Assembly (NCBI GenBank): GCA_002450335.1
Contig: DJZB01000009.1
Coordinates: 10,879-58,446 of the forward strand
Origin: Rhodobiaceae bacterium UBA6963
GTDB taxonomy: Bacteria > Pseudomonadota > Alphaproteobacteria > RS24
Direction: 5' to 3'
DNA length: 47,568 nt
In this document: positions 25,088-33,597 of the stretch, one piece after another
How the letters are laid out: the number at the start of each line of letters is the position of its first letter
How positions within the stretch are numbered: position 1 is the first letter of the stretch
Notes under the pieces: model-generated
Databases searched by the model: none
The model's input: the letters and a program-made list of their open reading frames with translations, nothing else
Told to the model about the DNA's origin: nothing
Program-made: the position numbers and the translations under genes

Positions 25088-26734
25088 CTAGTCAACAAAA
25101 TCCAAGACCTGACGGGGCAAAAATTCTTTGCCACGAATATGGTCGGAAATTTTTTCTGCCATCATGATAGTCGGCGCATTTGTGTTGCCGCCAATCAGCG
25201 TCGGCATGAGTGAGGCATCAACAACGCGTAAGCCCGACACCCCATGCACTTGCCCGTTTTCATTGGTGACCGACATGGCGTCAGTTCCCATTTTACAAGT
25301 CCCGACAGGGTGGTAAAGGGTCTCACCTGTTTCCCTAATCCAAGCATCCAGCGCATCATCGTCCTCTATATTCACTTCTGGCCCCGGTTTTAACCTATCT
25401 GAACGATACGGATCGAATGCCGCCTGCTTAAAAACCTTATGGGTGAGGCGTACGCCATTTCTTAAATCACGGCGGTCATTTTCAGTTGAGAGATAATTAG
25501 GTTGAATATGCGGCGGGGATTGAGGGTCAGTATCCCTTAGCCCGACAGAGCCACGACTTTCGGGGCGACAAATATATACCAGCCCGCTAAAAGCGTGCTG
25601 AGTGGATGTTTTATCGCCGCGCCCATGGCTATCTAACAGACCCAGCGAGACGTAATGCACCTGAACGTCGGGAATATCCTTCTCGGGTGCTGATTTGAAA
25701 AAAGCACCGGCAGAGCATGGCGGATAAGAGGCATCACCCTTTCCGGCGAGCAAATATTTTATCCCTGCAATAGCCTGAGGTATTGTCCCCACAGATTTGT
25801 GCAATGTGATGGGTTGCGGACAAGCAAACTGACAAACCACGGCAAGGTGATCCTGTAAATTCTGTCCCACACCCGGCAAGTCATGGATGACCGGAATTTC
25901 AAAATCCTTCAGTGTCTGGGCATCACCAACACCTGACCGCAAAAGAATTTGCGGCGAGTTAAGCGCCCCTGCCGAGAGAATAATTTCTTTAGAGGCCGTC
26001 ACTGTAAGTTTTTTTCTTTTTTTAATGAGGTCAACACCAACAGCGCGATTACCCTCAAATACGACTTTATCGACTGTTACGTTGCTGAGGATAGTCAGGT
26101 TTTTTCTTTTTAGAGACGTGTGCAAATAAGCACGTGCCGCGCTCCACCGACGTGCTCCTTTAATTGTGTGTTCGTAACGCGAAAAACCTTCTTGTTGCTT
26201 GCCATTAAAATCCTGCGTCTCAGGAAAACCCGCCTCAACACCTGCCTGCACAAACACATCCAGCAAAACATCATTTTGACGGTCAGATTTTTGAACACTA
26301 AGCGGGCCAGACTCACCATGATATTCGGCATCGCCATTCCCTTTGTAGGTTTCTGCGCGTTTAAAATAAGGAATAACATCTTCATAGCCCCAGCCCTTAT
26401 TGCCGAGTTGCGACCATAAATTATAATCTTTGGCGTGACCTCTTGTATAGATCATTGCGTTGATTGATGACGACCCTCCCCAACCTTTTCCTCGCGGCCA
26501 GTAAAATTGCCGGTCATTCATATTGGGATCTGACTCCGTCTCAAAGCCATAATTATACTTTCCGGGTTCAGGCACAATTTGGGAATAGCCCGCAGGCATA
26601 TGAATAAAAAGGTTTCTATCTTTTCCGCCGGCCTCCAGCAAAAGTACGCGGCAATCGGGGTCCTCGGTAAGTCTCGCGGCAAGCACACACCCTGCACTAC
26701 CGGCTCCTACAATGATATAATCATATTGTTCCAA
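25088..26734 (-). CDS. GMC-family FAD oxidoreductase (choline dehydrogenase-like)
   Basis: 548-residue glucose-methanol-choline oxidoreductase. The FAD-binding GAGSAGCVLAARL begins near residue 10. GMC signature 1 (GKGWGGSSSINAMIYTRG) and signature 2 (GALNSPQILLRSGVG) are intact, and the C-terminal catalytic His sits in ETLYHPVGTCKMG. It oxidises an alcohol to an aldehyde; the substrate (choline, alkanol, PEG-type) cannot be told. No betB or betI is adjacent, so a betA assignment is not justified. Confidence 0.92.
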   Translation of the reverse strand: MEQYDYIIVGAGSAGCVLAARLTEDPDCRVLLLEAGGKDRNLFIHMPAGYSQIVPEPGKYNYGFETESDPNMNDRQFYWPRGKGWGGSSSINAMIYTRGHAKDYNLWSQLGNKGWGYEDVIPYFKRAETYKGNGDAEYHGESGPLSVQKSDRQNDVLLDVFVQAGVEAGFPETQDFNGKQQEGFSRYEHTIKGARRWSAARAYLHTSLKRKNLTILSNVTVDKVVFEGNRAVGVDLIKKRKKLTVTASKEIILSAGALNSPQILLRSGVGDAQTLKDFEIPVIHDLPGVGQNLQDHLAVVCQFACPQPITLHKSVGTIPQAIAGIKYLLAGKGDASYPPCSAGAFFKSAPEKDIPDVQVHYVSLGLLDSHGRGDKTSTQHAFSGLVYICRPESRGSVGLRDTDPQSPPHIQPNYLSTENDRRDLRNGVRLTHKVFKQAAFDPYRSDRLKPGPEVNIEDDDALDAWIRETGETLYHPVGTCKMGTDAMSVTNENGQVHGVSGLRVVDASLMPTLIGGNTNAPTIMMAEKISDHIRGKEFLPRQVLDFVD

Positions 26735-26827
26735 TTTACTTCTCTCGCCCGTAAATTAGGCAAACCTTCTATAACTTTAAACCAATATGTATGATAATGT
26801 GAGAAGTGCCGGCAGCAGGCAAGAGGT

Positions 26828-27361
26828 TTATGTGTCCAGCACATGTAAATCTGATTTGAAACGCCGCCAGTTATCAACATATGACAGAGCCGACAGCCGA
26901 ATAAAATTAACAGCCTCATCTTCCAATGTCTTAACGACCTTACCGGGTGCACCCAGAACCATAGAATTATCAGGTATTTCGACATTTTCAGTAATCAGAG
27001 CGTGGCTTCCAATCAAACAATTATTGCCGATTTTAGCGCCATTCATCACTGTCGCGCCCATGCCAATAAGCGTGTTATCGCCAATTGTACAACCATGTAA
27101 AACCACCTGATGACCAATCACACTATGGCTGCCGATTGTTAGCGGGTATCCCATATCCGTATGCAGAACACATTTATCCTGAACGTTGGAATTTTCGCCA
27201 ATGGTGATGGCTTCGTTATCGCCGCGAATGACAACTCCAAACCAGACACTGGCATTTTCCTTAAAAACCACCCTGCCGATAATCTGAGCATCCGGTGCAG
27301 CCCACCAGTTATCACTTTCAGGGTATTCAGGCTTAGCATCACCCAATGCATAAAGGGTCAT
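26828..27361 (-). CDS. Gamma-carbonic anhydrase family protein
   Basis: 177-residue left-handed beta-helix protein with hexapeptide repeats (VIGRV, VIRGDN, IGHQVVLHGCTIGDNTLIGMGATVMNG). Metal-ligand His residues are in LHTDMG and IGHQVVLHG. Members are zinc/iron carbonic anhydrases or related small-molecule binding proteins (YrdA, PaaY, CaiE). Its ATG overlaps the DUF3126 TGA as ATGA, so it is translationally coupled and part of the cysE unit. Confidence 0.92.
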   Translation of the reverse strand: MTLYALGDAKPEYPESDNWWAAPDAQIIGRVVFKENASVWFGVVIRGDNEAITIGENSNVQDKCVLHTDMGYPLTIGSHSVIGHQVVLHGCTIGDNTLIGMGATVMNGAKIGNNCLIGSHALITENVEIPDNSMVLGAPGKVVKTLEDEAVNFIRLSALSYVDNWRRFKSDLHVLDT

Positions 27362-27597
27362 TCGTCAAAGCCTTCATCACCAGCCAAATCATCTGACAAA
27401 TCAAAATCAAGAATTGCCATTGAGAAATTATAACTGACCTCGCCGTCTTCATCATCTTTAGTCAACGTGGCGATAAATTCCTCATCCATCAGAACCTCAA
27501 CCATATCCTGACGCGGACTTCTTTTAAGCTCCAGCGCTTCGGTCTTAAACAACTTCCTCAGATAGGCTTCAACTTTGACGATTTCGTCATTATTCAT
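27358..27597 (-). CDS. DUF3126 family protein
   Basis: 79-residue acidic protein of the DUF3126 family, which is largely confined to Alphaproteobacteria. It has KVEAYLRKLF at the N-terminus, KDDEDGEVSYNFSMAILDFDL in the middle and an Asp/Glu-rich tail. The function is unknown. It lies between cysE and the gamma-carbonic anhydrase gene, and sulfur or one-carbon metabolism is only guilt by association. Confidence 0.88.
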   Translation of the reverse strand: MNNDEIVKVEAYLRKLFKTEALELKRSPRQDMVEVLMDEEFIATLTKDDEDGEVSYNFSMAILDFDLSDDLAGDEGFDE

Positions 27598-27615
27598 ATT
27601 TTTCTCTCCAAATAC

Positions 27616-28401
27616 TCAAATATCTTTTCCAAAATTATGATCCATTTCACGCGACGGTTCGGGCGTGGAAACCTTGCCAACAACTTTTGCAGGCACACCA
27701 ACTACAGTTGAATAGGCAGGCACATCGGTTAAAACGACACTCCCACCCCCAATCTTGGCACAATCACCGACACGGATATTACCCAGCACTTTCGCCCCGA
27801 CACTTATCAAAACTCCGTTGCCGATTTTGGGATGCCTGTCGCCTCCCTCTTTACCGCTGCCGCCCAGCGTGACGCCATGCAACATGGATACATCATTCCC
27901 AATAACTGCCGTCTCACCAATCACAACACCGGTAGCGTGATCAATCATAATACCTTTACCAATTTTAGCTGAGGGATGAATGTCCGCACCAAAAAGCTCG
28001 GATGCCCGACTTTGAAGGTATAATGCTGTTCCCGGTTGGCCGGTTGCCATGAGGTGATGCGCTGCGCGATATGTTTGCAGAGACAGAAACCCTTTAAAAA
28101 ACAAAAGCGGCGCAAAATAGGAAGTACAGGCCGGGTCACGGTCATAGACCGCTACAATATCTTCTTCAATTGCAGCGATAATAGCTTCATCGGCGCTATA
28201 GGCATCTAAAAGAATAGTGTAGATTTTATCTTTTGAAATATGCTCATTGGCAAACTTGGTCGCCAAATTAAATGCCACCGAGTCCGCAAGAGACTGACGT
28301 TCCAAAACAACTGTCTTGAGAAAGGCCTCCATGACCGGTTCTGACGCTATCACGTCGTCTACCTGCTGTCGGATTACTTCCCAGATACCCTCGCCCGCCA
28401 T
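27616..28401 (-). CDS. cysE: Serine O-acetyltransferase
   Basis: 261-residue SAT catalysing acetyl-CoA plus serine to O-acetylserine, the entry to cysteine synthesis. It has an N-terminal helical domain, then the left-handed beta-helix with DIHPSAKIGKGIMIDHATGVVIGETAVIGNDV, in which the DH pair is catalytic. GGSGKEGGDRHPKIG forms the active-site loop. A C-terminal tail allows binding to cysteine synthase. It is first in a unit with DUF3126 and the gamma-carbonic anhydrase. Confidence 0.95.
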   Translation of the reverse strand: MAGEGIWEVIRQQVDDVIASEPVMEAFLKTVVLERQSLADSVAFNLATKFANEHISKDKIYTILLDAYSADEAIIAAIEEDIVAVYDRDPACTSYFAPLLFFKGFLSLQTYRAAHHLMATGQPGTALYLQSRASELFGADIHPSAKIGKGIMIDHATGVVIGETAVIGNDVSMLHGVTLGGSGKEGGDRHPKIGNGVLISVGAKVLGNIRVGDCAKIGGGSVVLTDVPAYSTVVGVPAKVVGKVSTPEPSREMDHNFGKDI

Positions 28402-28427
28402 TGTTTATTCCCTAGTTATGGTCGTTT

Positions 28428-28454
28428 ATAAGTATAGTTGTATTCATAAGTATA
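28428..28454. promoter_or_regulatory. Direct repeat in the cysE / M20 divergent spacer
   Basis: ATAAGTATA occurs at 28428-28436 and again at 28446-28454, an 18-base period, in the 137-base region between divergent cysE and the M20 gene. The position suits a shared operator; the regulator is unknown. Confidence 0.4.
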
Positions 28455-28538
28455 ATCGTTTTTCGTTGCATGCAAGCTTAGGAAGATATGATTGCGCCAT
28501 CCTAACGTAATGCGTAGCATGTAATAAAGGAGAGGCTG

Positions 28539-29801
28539 ATGCAGGTGCAGGAGTTAAAACAAATTGTCATTGACGCGGTTGACGGCATGGCGAATGATCT
28601 CATTAAGGTCAGCCGGGATATTCATGCGCGCCCGGAACTCGCCTTTGAGGAGTTTTATGCTGCCGACCGCTTGTGTACTTTTGTTGAAGATAATGGCCTT
28701 GATATAACCCGCAACGCTTTTGGACTTGAAACAGCTTTTGTTTCTTCTTTCGGGACTGAAGACGAACATGATTGCGAGGTCGCCATTATCTCGGAATATG
28801 ATGCCCTTCCGGGTATCGGCCATGCCTGCGGACATAATATTATCGCCGCGGCTGGATTAGGCGCAGCACTGGCACTTTCCAAACTTAACGGCAAACTTCC
28901 TGGTCGGGTTCGCTATCTCGGAACGCCGGCAGAAGAAAAAGGCGGCGGTAAGGAATATATGGCGCAAAAAGGCGCATTTGACGGACTTGATGCAGCGATG
29001 ATGGTTCATCCAGCTGGGGTTAATTTGCTTACCATGCCAAGCCTTGCGATGACAGAAGTCAATGTGGTCTACCACGGCAAAAACGCCCATGCCGCCGGGT
29101 CACCGCATGAAGGCATTAACGCGCTGGATGCATTGGTTTCAGCCTACCAGTCGCTCGCGCAGTTACGTCAGCATATAAAATCATCTGAACGTATTCACGG
29201 CATTTTCACCGATGCAGGGCAAGCCCCCAATATTGTGCCGGACCGTGCCGCAGGCACTTTTTATGTCCGCGCATCAGACGGAACAGAACTGGCCGATTTG
29301 AAAAAACGCGTCGAAAACTGTTTGCAGGCCGGCGCAATGGCAACTGGATGCACGGCGGAAATCAACTGGGCCAAAGTGGATTACCTCGAGATAAAAAATT
29401 CATGGGATATGGCTGAAGCCTATCGCCAAAACGCTAAAACCCTTGGGCGAGATTTTTTTCCGATAGACATGATACCCACAAATGCCGCAGGATCGACAGA
29501 TATGGGCAATGTCAGCCACCGCGTCCCGTCCATTCATCCGATGATTGCCTGCGCGCCACCTGAAGTTGTTATTCATAATCCTGAATTTGCTCATTATGCG
29601 GGTTCGGAAACGGGTGATTTAGCCGTGCTGGATGGCGCCAAATCCATGGCAATGACAGCTCTGGATTTTATGACGGACGCGGATTTACGCCAAAAAGCAA
29701 AAGACAGCTTTAATGAAACGGGCGACACCTCCAAAATGTCTGTTAAGAGCGCATGGCGCGAGGAAGGCGTTGCTCATCTGGGCGGGTGCGGGTGCAGTTA
29801 A
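28539..29801 (+). CDS. M20 family metal-dependent amidohydrolase
   Basis: 420-residue M20 peptidase-like enzyme. Metal-site motifs ISEYDALPGIGHACGHN and GTPAEEKGGGK are clear, a dimerisation domain begins near NVVYHGKNAHAAGSPHEG, and the fold resembles aminobenzoyl-glutamate hydrolase (AbgB) or amidohydrolases acting on N-acyl amino acids. It ends in GGCGCS. AAAGGAGAGG before the ATG is a strong ribosome-binding site. It is divergent from cysE. The substrate is not determinable. Confidence 0.9.
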   Translation: MQVQELKQIVIDAVDGMANDLIKVSRDIHARPELAFEEFYAADRLCTFVEDNGLDITRNAFGLETAFVSSFGTEDEHDCEVAIISEYDALPGIGHACGHNIIAAAGLGAALALSKLNGKLPGRVRYLGTPAEEKGGGKEYMAQKGAFDGLDAAMMVHPAGVNLLTMPSLAMTEVNVVYHGKNAHAAGSPHEGINALDALVSAYQSLAQLRQHIKSSERIHGIFTDAGQAPNIVPDRAAGTFYVRASDGTELADLKKRVENCLQAGAMATGCTAEINWAKVDYLEIKNSWDMAEAYRQNAKTLGRDFFPIDMIPTNAAGSTDMGNVSHRVPSIHPMIACAPPEVVIHNPEFAHYAGSETGDLAVLDGAKSMAMTALDFMTDADLRQKAKDSFNETGDTSKMSVKSAWREEGVAHLGGCGCS

Positions 29802-29857
29802 GACACATTAATTCGAGAGACCATAGCACTCGGATGATACTTTCTACATAGTTTGCA

Positions 29858-29880
29858 AGACGTTTAAAAGACGTTTAAAA
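29858..29880. repeat. 11-bp tandem repeat
   Basis: AGACGTTTAAA is repeated exactly at 29858-29868 and 29869-29879, in the spacer before the CHCC zinc-finger gene. The 11-base period brings two TTAA elements onto the same DNA face. Confidence 0.8.
29864..29878. promoter_or_regulatory. CtrA-type site (TTAA-N7-TTAA)
   Basis: TTAA at 29864-29867 and TTAA at 29875-29878 are separated by exactly 7 bases, matching the core of the binding site of CtrA, the alphaproteobacterial cell-cycle response regulator. It is about 100 bases before the ATG of the CHCC zinc-finger gene and could regulate it and the downstream hydrolase. A chance match is possible given the A+T content. Confidence 0.4.
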
Positions 29881-29979
29881 GAAACTTATTGTGACGGTTA
29901 CACTCAGAAATAGGCTTTAGTTCATGCCATTGTGTTTTCTGGATGTAAGAATAAAAAATCAAAGGGTGAGGCGAGTAAT

Positions 29980-30225
29980 ATGGCGGATAAGTTAACTCCA
30001 AAATTCAAAAATGATCAGGGCGTCAAAGAAATTAAAATTGGTGTTCGCGAATTTGAATGTATCGGCGCATCCGCTCCTTATGACCATCCTCATATTTTTT
30101 TAGATATGGGCCAAGATGCCAATATCATTTGTCCATATTGCTCTACAGTTTATAAATACGACCCCTCCCTCAATGCCCTAGAGACAGTGCCTGATGGGTG
30201 CGCGCTAGAAACCGAAAGCGTCTGA
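29980..30225 (+). CDS. CHCC zinc-finger domain protein (NDUFS6-like)
   Basis: 81-residue protein with a zf-CHCC domain. Ligand candidates run FECIGASAPYDHPHIF (Cys, His) then CPYCSTVYKYD (Cys-x2-Cys). Homologues in mitochondria are the NDUFS6 subunit of complex I, and alphaproteobacteria carry this short stand-alone form. ATG 29980 begins the conserved MADKLTP; a longer frame from 29932 is not supported. The gene stop is 17 bases before the hydrolase start. Confidence 0.85.
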   Translation: MADKLTPKFKNDQGVKEIKIGVREFECIGASAPYDHPHIFLDMGQDANIICPYCSTVYKYDPSLNALETVPDGCALETESV

Positions 30226-30241
30226 ATACCAAGGGAATCCC

Positions 30242-31219
30242 GTGAAAAAATATATTTTCAAGATACTTGGCTTTTTCACAGCCGGGCTTTTTACCCTTCT
30301 CGTAATCGGGCTCTTTATCTCGGGTTTTTTTGTTGTTTCCGACCTGCCGCGTTCTGAGGTTGCTGATAAATATAGCAATCAGAACTCTATGTTTATAACT
30401 CTGGAAAATGGCAGCACCGTTCATATTCGCGACGAGGGATCCCGCGATGGCGAAGTACTGGTTTTAATGCATGGTTTTGGTATGTCTTTGCATGTCTGGG
30501 AAAAATGGATCGCAGAATTGGGCGATACGTATCGGCTGATTAGTTTTGACTGGCCGGGGCATGGGCTCTCCACTCCTGTTCGGGACGCCAATTACAACCT
30601 AAACGCCCTGACTGATTATTTAGCAGATGTTCTGGACTGGATGAATATCGACGAATTTGTGCTTGTTGGCCATTCCATGGGAGGCGGGGTAGCCATGAAT
30701 TATATCGTAGATAACCCCGATAAAGTCCAAGCGCTCGTGCTTATCGGCGCATCAGGTCTTAAAATAGACAGGTCAGACAAACCCCCACGCATGTTGGAGA
30801 TGACTAAATATCCCGGCATGTCCACTGCCCTGCGCTACATCACACCCTATGACACTATAAAAAATGCACTTATTACCAGATACGGGTCTGAAGCTTTTGT
30901 GAGTAAAGAGCTAGTTGACAAATATTATGAGTTAATGCTGAACAGCACCAACAGAGAAATTTTTATCAAGCGGCTCAAACAAATGTTGCTGGATGAACCG
31001 CTCGATGCACGTATTGGTCGGCTCAATCACCCGACACTGTTAATTTGGGGGGAAGAGGATCAAATGGTTGGTCTAAAATATGCAAAAAGACTGAGATCCA
31101 TAATTCTGTCTGCCCGTTTGGTGAGTTATCAAGGGGTCGGACACATGCCAATGGAAGTGCTTCCAAAGGTCACAGCTAGAGACTTAACTAATTTTCTTAA
31201 CAGTGAAGTTTTTCAATAA
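30242..31219 (+). CDS. Membrane-anchored alpha/beta hydrolase
   Basis: 325-residue alpha/beta hydrolase with a single N-terminal membrane segment (about residues 8-32). The nucleophile elbow is GHSMGGG, the oxyanion-hole HGFG-type motif is MHGFGMSLHVW, the acid Asp is in WGEEDQMV, and the catalytic His in GVGHMPME. Homologues include esterases, lipases and C-C bond hydrolases, and the substrate cannot be assigned. The start codon is GTG at 30242, 17 bases after the CHCC gene. Confidence 0.87.
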   Translation: MKKYIFKILGFFTAGLFTLLVIGLFISGFFVVSDLPRSEVADKYSNQNSMFITLENGSTVHIRDEGSRDGEVLVLMHGFGMSLHVWEKWIAELGDTYRLISFDWPGHGLSTPVRDANYNLNALTDYLADVLDWMNIDEFVLVGHSMGGGVAMNYIVDNPDKVQALVLIGASGLKIDRSDKPPRMLEMTKYPGMSTALRYITPYDTIKNALITRYGSEAFVSKELVDKYYELMLNSTNREIFIKRLKQMLLDEPLDARIGRLNHPTLLIWGEEDQMVGLKYAKRLRSIILSARLVSYQGVGHMPMEVLPKVTARDLTNFLNSEVFQ

Positions 31220-31281
31220 TCTATACTATCTTATCACCAGAGCTTTAATAAAAGCCTGATTTTTCTTAGGAGAGGACTACC

Positions 31282-32778
31282 ATGCGCACCGTACCCCATT
31301 TCATTTCCGGCAAAACCGTTGAAGGGCAATCAGGTCGCTTCGGGGATATCTACAACCCCAGCACCGGCGAGGTTCAAGCGCAAGTTCAGCTTGCCACTGA
31401 AGACGAAATGTCAGATGCCGTGGCGGTCGCCGTAGCAGCACAACAAGGCTGGAGTGCAACCAATCCTCAAAGACGCGCCCGTGTGTTGTTCAAATTTAAA
31501 GAACTGCTGGAAGCCAATATGGACGAGCTGGCAGCCATGCTGTCATCGGAGCACGGCAAGGTGATTGCCGACTCTAAAGGCGACATCCAGCGCGGTCTTG
31601 AAGTTATTGAATTTGCGTGCGGTATCCCGCATTTGCTCAAAGGTGAATATACTGAAGGCGCAGGCCCCGGCATTGACGTCTTTTCCGTTCGCCAACCGCT
31701 TGGTGTTGTCGCGGGTATTACGCCATTCAACTTCCCTGCCATGATACCCATGTGGATGTTCGGGGTAGCGATTGCATGCGGTAACGCCTTTATTCTTAAG
31801 CCATCGGAGAAAGACCCTTCCGTGCCTCTCAGACTGGCTGAACTTATGACAGAAGCTGGACTGCCGGACGGTGTCCTGAATGTCGTTCATGGAGATAAGA
31901 CTGCCGTGGATGCCATTTTGACTCACCCCGATATTAAAGCAGTCAGTTTTGTCGGCTCCTCGGATATTGCTCATTATGTTTATTCAAACGGTACAGCAAA
32001 TGGTAAGCGCGTTCAGGCCATGGGCGGTGCGAAAAACCATGGCATTATTATGCCGGATGCCGATATGGATCAGGTCATTGCTGACTTTTCGGGCGCGGCT
32101 TATGGCTCTGCGGGCGAACGTTGCATGGCACTTCCTGTGGCTGTTCCTGTCGGCAAAGATACGGCAGATGAATTTGTCTCCCGCATGAAAGAAGAAGTCG
32201 GCAAGCTTAAAATCGGCATCTCAACTGACGCAGAAGCGCATTACGGGCCTGTGGTCTCATCGGCGCATCGTGAAAAAATCGAAAGCTACATTCAAATGGG
32301 TGTTGACGAAGGTGCTGACCTGGTTGTTGACGGGCGCGGGCATTCTCTGCAAGGCCATGAGAACGGGTTCTTTATCGGCCCGACACTTTTCGACAATGTG
32401 AAACCGGAAATGCAGAGCTATCAAGAAGAGATTTTTGGTCCAGTGCTCCAAGTGGTGCGCGCTGAAAACCTTGAAGAAGCCGCCAGTCTTCCAAGCCACC
32501 ACCAATATGGAAATGGCGTGGCGATTTTCACCCGTAATGGTCTGGCAGCGCGAGAGTTCGCATCCAAAGTTAATGTCGGTATGGTTGGGATTAACGTCCC
32601 AATTCCGGTTCCGGTGGCCTATCACAGTTTTGGCGGATGGAAGCGGTCTGCCTTTGGTGATGTCAACCAGCATGGTACTGAAGGCGTGAGGTTTTACACA
32701 AAAGTGAAAACCATGACACAGCGCTGGCCATCCGGCGACGTTGACGACCAGTCATTCATCATTCCAACAATGCAATAG
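31282..32778 (+). CDS. mmsA: Methylmalonate-semialdehyde dehydrogenase (acylating)
   Basis: 498-residue CoA-acylating aldehyde dehydrogenase converting methylmalonate semialdehyde to propionyl-CoA. It has ITPFNFPAMIPMWMF, the Rossmann segment SFVGSSDIAHYVY, VQAMGGAKNHGIIMPDAD, and the catalytic Cys in GSAGERCMA, all typical of MmsA. TAGGAGAGG precedes the ATG. It is the first gene of a five-gene valine degradation operon. Confidence 0.96.
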   Translation: MRTVPHFISGKTVEGQSGRFGDIYNPSTGEVQAQVQLATEDEMSDAVAVAVAAQQGWSATNPQRRARVLFKFKELLEANMDELAAMLSSEHGKVIADSKGDIQRGLEVIEFACGIPHLLKGEYTEGAGPGIDVFSVRQPLGVVAGITPFNFPAMIPMWMFGVAIACGNAFILKPSEKDPSVPLRLAELMTEAGLPDGVLNVVHGDKTAVDAILTHPDIKAVSFVGSSDIAHYVYSNGTANGKRVQAMGGAKNHGIIMPDADMDQVIADFSGAAYGSAGERCMALPVAVPVGKDTADEFVSRMKEEVGKLKIGISTDAEAHYGPVVSSAHREKIESYIQMGVDEGADLVVDGRGHSLQGHENGFFIGPTLFDNVKPEMQSYQEEIFGPVLQVVRAENLEEAASLPSHHQYGNGVAIFTRNGLAAREFASKVNVGMVGINVPIPVPVAYHSFGGWKRSAFGDVNQHGTEGVRFYTKVKTMTQRWPSGDVDDQSFIIPTMQ

Positions 32779-32796
32779 CGCAAAAAAGAGGCTGAC

Positions 32797-33573
32797 ATGG
32801 CAGACTTTCAAACACTGACTTTCGAACAAAAAGGCCGCATTGCTGAGGTGACGCTTAATCGCCCGGACAGCCTAAACGCCCTGAATAGCGAAGTCATGGC
32901 CGAGGTTGCGGAGGTCTTTGAGACCATCGACAAAACCGACGGTATTGCCGTGAGCATTCTGACCGGCGCAGGCAGGGCTTTCGCCGCTGGTGCGGATATT
33001 AAGGAAATGCAGCCAAAAAGCTTTAATGATATGTTTGAGCTTAATTTCTTCGCAGGTTGGGACAGATTTGCCGCGTGCCGTAAGCCTGTAATTGCGGCGG
33101 TTAACGGCTTCGCGTTGGGCGGCGGCTGTGAATTGGCACTAATGTGCGATATTGTGCTCGTTTCCGACAAAGCCAAATTTGGTCAACCGGAAATTAAGCT
33201 TGGCGTAACCCCCGGCATGGGCGGGTCTCAACGTCTCACCAAAGCCGTCGGCAAAGCTAAAGCTATGGACATGATTTTAACAGGCCGCATGGTTGAGGCT
33301 GAAGAAGCCGAGCAATGTGGCATGGCAAGTAGGATTGTGCCACATGATGATTTGATGAGTGTTGCGACTGAAGTTGCAGGAACAATTGCCTCTTATTCCA
33401 TCCCGTCACTCATGGCGGCGAAGGAAATGGTCGCGGCCTCTCTGGAACTATCCACCGCAGAGGGTATCCGTTTTGAACGTCGCCTGTTCCATGCACTTTT
33501 TTCTACCGAAGATCAAAAAGAAGGCATGCAAGCCTTTATTGATAAACGCGACCCCGATTTCAAAGACAAGTAA
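32797..33573 (+). CDS. Enoyl-CoA hydratase
   Basis: 258-residue crotonase-fold hydratase. GAGRAFAAGADIKEM and NGFALGGGCELALMCDIV form the oxyanion hole, and the two catalytic Glu are in GGGCE and GQPEIKLG. In this operon it would hydrate methacrylyl-CoA to 3-hydroxyisobutyryl-CoA. It lies 18 bases after mmsA. A role in ordinary short-chain beta-oxidation is also possible. Confidence 0.94.
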   Translation: MADFQTLTFEQKGRIAEVTLNRPDSLNALNSEVMAEVAEVFETIDKTDGIAVSILTGAGRAFAAGADIKEMQPKSFNDMFELNFFAGWDRFAACRKPVIAAVNGFALGGGCELALMCDIVLVSDKAKFGQPEIKLGVTPGMGGSQRLTKAVGKAKAMDMILTGRMVEAEEAEQCGMASRIVPHDDLMSVATEVAGTIASYSIPSLMAAKEMVAASLELSTAEGIRFERRLFHALFSTEDQKEGMQAFIDKRDPDFKDK

Positions 33574-33597
33574 GCCAGAGCTTAAAGGAGCTTAAAA

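Noticed and set aside
25088..26734. Calling the GMC enzyme BetA (choline dehydrogenase)
   Set aside because: GMC enzymes share the visible motifs across many substrates, and no betB, betI or choline carrier is adjacent.
31240..31268. Weak hairpin (GCTTT/AAAGC) before mmsA as a terminator
   Set aside because: Only five A-T-rich base pairs and an interrupted T-run; not strong enough to report.
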